From: Nemopilema nomurai
Taxonomy: Eukaryota; Cnidaria; Scyphozoa; Rhizostomeae; Rhizostomatidae
Direction: 5' to 3'
Length of the DNA: 64,000 bases
Assembly: GCA_003864495.1 (NCBI GenBank)
Contig: ML133499.1
Coordinates: 1,736,001 to 1,800,000 of the forward strand
In this document: piece after piece, positions 60,426-64,000 of the stretch
How the letters are laid out: every line of letters begins with the position of its first letter
Position numbering within the stretch: position 1 is the stretch's first letter
Program-made: the position numbers and the translations under genes
The notes under the pieces: generated by a model
Databases searched by the model: none
What the model saw: only the letters and a program-made list of their open reading frames with translations
Told to the model about the DNA's origin: nothing

Positions 60426-60604
60426 TGTAGACTCTACATGTAGAGTTACAAAATACTATAGAATTCTTACCTTCTCTATAGAGAAACTTTATTTCAACTG
60501 TGTGTCCAAACTTTCTCTGGTGTAATGTGCAACACAACACTCACCTTGTAGTTCCTGAAAAAGAAACCTATGGTCACTGCAGTGAAGACAGTAGCAAATT
60601 TATA
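60426..60604. other. Short spacer, nothing recognised
   Basis: Links the MITE to the 501-bp array. No domain or repeat seen. Confidence 0.35.
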
Positions 60605-62299
60605 CAAGGTTAACTTTGGGAATCCCCTTTCCAAGCCGATTCAAAGCAGCCCAATGACATCTGCATTTAATTTGTTTTCTAAGAAATTCTAATCTATTTT
60701 CATCCAGAAATTCTAAACCAATCACATTTGTCAAGTTTTCATTGGATGCGCACTGAAATGCACACAATGGTAAACGAAGGTTCTAGAATCTGGATATTTT
60801 TCTGCTGATACAATATTTGTTTGGATCGTTTTGTAGGCCATTTTTGTTGCTCTTCCTCGAGATTTGATGCTCAAGATTTCAAGCCTTTAACTCTAGGCTG
60901 GCCCCAGTCGTTAGATTAACGAAAGTTCAAAGCCGCACAAATTTGCGACTTAGTCGATGCTCAATTTCGAGGCACCGTCTCTCTTAATAGATACCTTTAT
61001 GAGTTATGTGCAGACTAATTGTTTCTGACTTTTTGCCGTTGATTTTTTTAGAACGTGAATAGAGGACCTCTTTTTATCAGGGATTACAATCAATAATTTT
61101 ATAAATGTCAATGCGTTGAAAAATGGAAATGTATACAGGGTTCACTTAGGGGAATCTCCATTAAAACCTGTCTAATGACATCATTTACTATGTTTTCTTA
61201 GAAATTCTAATCCATAAACCAACCATATTTGTCAAGTTTTCATTGGATGCGCACTGAAATGCACACAATGGTAAACGAAGGTTCTAGAATCTGGATATTT
61301 TTCTGCTGATACAATATTTGTTTGGATCGTTTTGTAGGCCATTTTTGTTGCTCTTCCTCGAGATTTGATGCTCAAGATTTCAAGCCTTTAACTCTAGGCT
61401 GGCCGCAGTCGTTAGATTAACGAAAGTTCAAAGCCGCACAAATTTGCGACTTAGTCGATGCTCAATTTCGAGGCACCGTCTCTCTTAATAGATACCTTTA
61501 TGAGTTATGTGCAGACTAATTGTTTCTGACTTTTTGCCGTTGATTTTTTTAGAACGTGAATAGAGGACCTCTTTTTATCAGGGATTACAATCAATAATTT
61601 TATAAATGTCAATGCGTTGAAAAATGGAAATGTATACAGGGTTCACTTAGGGGAATCTCCATTAAAACCTGTCTAATGACATCATTTACTATGTTTTCTT
61701 AGAAATTCTAATCCATAAACCAACCATATTTGTCAAGTTTTCATTGGATGCGCACTGAAATGCACACAATGGTAAACGAAGGTTCTAGAATCTGGATATT
61801 TTTCTGCTGATACAATATTTGTTTGGATCGTTTTGTAGGCCATTTTTGTTGCTCTTCCTCGAGATTTGATGCTCAAGATTTCAAGCCTGTAACTCTAGGC
61901 TGGCCCCAGTCGTTAGATTAACGAAAGTTCAAAGCCGCACAAATTTGCGACTTAGTCGATGCTCAATTTCGAGGCACCGTCTCTCTTAATAGATACCTTT
62001 ATGAGTTATGTGCAGACTAATTGTTTCTGACTTTTTGCCGTTGATTTTTTTAGAACGTGAAATAAGGACCTCTTTTTATCAGGGATTACAATCAATAATT
62101 TTATAAATGTCAATGCGTTGAAAAATGGAAATGTATACAGGGTTCACTTAGGGGAATCTCCATTAAAACCTGTCTAATGACATCATTTACTATGTTTTCT
62201 TAGAAATTCTAATCCATAAACCAACCATATTTGTCAAGTTTTCATTGGATGCGCACTGAAATGTGGACAATGGTAAACGAAAGTTCTAGAATCTGGATA
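60605..62299. repeat. 501-bp tandem repeat array
   Basis: The marker TCAAGTTTTCATTGGATGCG occurs at 60731, 61232, 61733 and 62234, exactly 501 bp apart. Copies are nearly identical; the leftmost part (60605-60730) is a diverged half unit and the last is cut at 62299. No coding capacity seen. Each unit has CTCGAGATTTGATGCTCAAG and GAACGTGAATAGAGGACC. Confidence 0.95.
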
Positions 62300-62303
62300 A
62301 TAC

Positions 62304-62683
62304 TGTAACGACACAGGTTTCCCTTACGAACAGTATCACGTGACAATTGCACCATTGCGCTGTGATTGCATCAGCGTCTGTAAAGATGTTTTTTTGTATT
62401 ACGTAATTATTATTTTAAGGTTTGCTCAGGTTATATAAAGGGTTGTTTCATAAGTTAGGGGTAGTCTTGTCGAAAGTTTTGCCGTACTGCTAGGAGCTCT
62501 GTCGCTAGTTTTATCGTGCCAATTGAAGCCGTGTCGTTATTTGTCGAACTTGCTGTTAGCCGTTAGTCGTATCATTGCCGTAGAAAGGAGAATTTTGATC
62601 TTATCCGCCGTTGCCGTATTTTTGAGAATTTCTGCCAACAAAGAACTCACGTTTGTAAAACCCACCTTTTAAGAGGTTTTACA
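62304..62683 (+). mobile_element. Solo LTR
   Basis: Begins TGTAACGACACAGG and ends GAGGTTTTACA, i.e. TG...CA with TGTAA/TTACA mirror ends. Flanked by ATAC at 62300-62303 and 62684-62687. A TATATAAAG box lies at 62432-62440 and is followed by a G/T-rich stretch like an R-U5 region. No internal retrotransposon sequence follows, so this is a solo LTR formed by recombination. Family unknown; TGTAACG ends suggest Gypsy-type. Confidence 0.75.
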
Positions 62684-62687
62684 ATAC

Positions 62688-64000
62688 CATAACAACAAAA
62701 TACAAACAACCAGATGATTCTAATCAGTGGCGGACTGGCCCGTGGCCGGTTGGCCCCCTATAAAATCTGGCGAAAAGGGCCCACCTTTGCAGAAAAAGGG
62801 CCCCATTTTAGGAATATGAGGCCTTACGGTATCCCATAACGAATGATAAACGTCATGGATGACAAAACTGAGATTGAATATACTGTCATTGCGTGTGGTT
62901 GTAGAAAAGATTGGGTTAAAATTAAATTGTGATGTTTTTAACTTGAGTGTGACTTGTGTAAGTTGTGAAAGGGAAATAGGGATTCGGATCTTTTAACATT
63001 ATGGAATACTCTGTAATTTCTATTTCTCATAGACCCAGGCGCAGTTTATATCCACAGCATTAGTTGTAGAGTTCACTTAGATTTATGCCTGAGGCGAGGG
63101 TCGAAGCTAGCAACAAAGTAAGGGATTCAGTAGTTAACTTTAAAACAAACTCCGTCGTTAACTATTTCTTTTACTAATGACCATGGCATTAAGATAACGC
63201 AATGCGAAATCTAGTTTTAACACGGTAAGGTATTGCCTCATGGAATGTAGAATTGACATAAAAAAGATGTCAAGAAAGTGACTAGAAATAGCCAAATTGC
63301 ACATAATGGATCAATAAACTTTGAGTTGCAAGTGGTTTTCAGAAAAGAAGTCAAAGTTGTTGCAAAAAGGGATCAGGACTGATTACTGGTTTCTTGGAAT
63401 ACAACGGAAAGAAATGCAGCTTCTGGTAGTATTTGATTCAAATGGTTTTCGAAATGATAAACCTAGAAGTTTTGTAAAAAATATCGTATGTAAGCACGTA
63501 TTGAGTCTGAAATACAGACAGCAAACTATTTGTAGCGGATGATTACCAAAAATGAAAGGGAACCTTCTTGTTATGATTTAGCTATGATTTTCATAGCATT
63601 CAGACATAAACATTTCGTACACCTGTATAGGAAATTAATTTGATGAAAATATCTGCAAGCTGGCCCCAACTGTTCCCAAAGAATATCTGAAAGTGATAAT
63701 AAGAAAGCAAAATCTCCATTTCGAAGCAGTTACCCCGCAATTAGGTATTTTGACATAACAAACCATTATTTTGAGTTCAAGTTTCAATTTTCAATTTTCC
63801 TGAACTTTGGCTTAATTTTTCGCTATTAGAAGCCTTTTCTATTTGGGGTTTTGATAGAAATTTGGACAATCCAATAAGCGTTCAATGAATTCCTCATTTG
63901 ATCAATACCTTCTGCAAAAAGAATCAGTATACTTTCTTCTGTAGTTTGCTATTAGGTCTGCAAACTTTAGTTCAAATTTTAGTAGGGATGAGGCTTCCTC
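62688..64000. other. Right flank, no gene recognised
   Basis: 62725-62830 starts CAGTGGCGGACTGGCCC with AAGGGCCC words, like the segment at 32673, possibly the end of a hAT-like element. The rest is AT-rich with only short frames. Confidence 0.35.

Overview
This window is metazoan nuclear DNA. Genes are split by GT-AG introns, intergenic DNA is AT-rich, and degraded transposons and tandem repeats are dense. The gene set (prostaglandin reductase 2-like enzymes, a dynein-arm docking coiled-coil protein, an M2 angiotensin-converting-enzyme-like peptidase, an Ig-domain protein) and the repeat fauna (Mutator-like, piggyBac, THAP, MADF and ZMYM/hAT remnants, BEL/Pao and gag fragments, LINEs) suggest a non-bilaterian or basal invertebrate. 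An anthozoan cnidarian is my best guess, but no single feature proves it.

Layout. 0.9-36.2 kb holds four intact four-exon PTGR2-like genes: A (minus, 923-7150), B (minus, 11659-15013), C (plus, 16865-19957) and D (plus, 33790-36210). A lone degenerate last exon (20909-21066) lies between C and D. Exon phases are the same in all four genes. Intron content differs and includes MITEs, a LINE reverse-transcriptase fragment and a tRNA-derived SINE. Parts of exons 3 and 4 are almost identical between paralogs whose other parts have diverged, which suggests gene conversion. 22.5-31 kb is a transposon graveyard, mostly on the minus strand (THAP and MADF domains, Mutator-like, piggyBac, gag, BEL/Pao).

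37.4-41.1 kb is a complete four-exon ODAD1/CCDC63-like gene (plus). 42.7-53.7 kb is a complete five-exon ACE-like metallopeptidase (minus) with a signal peptide, the HEMGH and downstream Glu zinc ligands, and a terminal exon that adds about 430 residues of Asn/Thr/Ser-rich, sequon-rich tail. Its last intron carries a 2.9 kb satellite of 93-bp and 104-bp units that both appear to derive from one ~50-bp monomer.

55-64 kb contains an inverted broken copy of the THAP/MADF element, a partial Ig-domain gene (58692-59983, minus) between two inverted copies of a ~400-bp MITE, a 501-bp tandem repeat array, and a solo LTR with a short target-site duplication. The four reductases form a local gene family. 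The docking-complex, ACE and Ig genes look like unrelated neighbours. I found no convincing new multi-gene system. The most noteworthy items are the mosaic reductase array, the ACE tail and the satellite.
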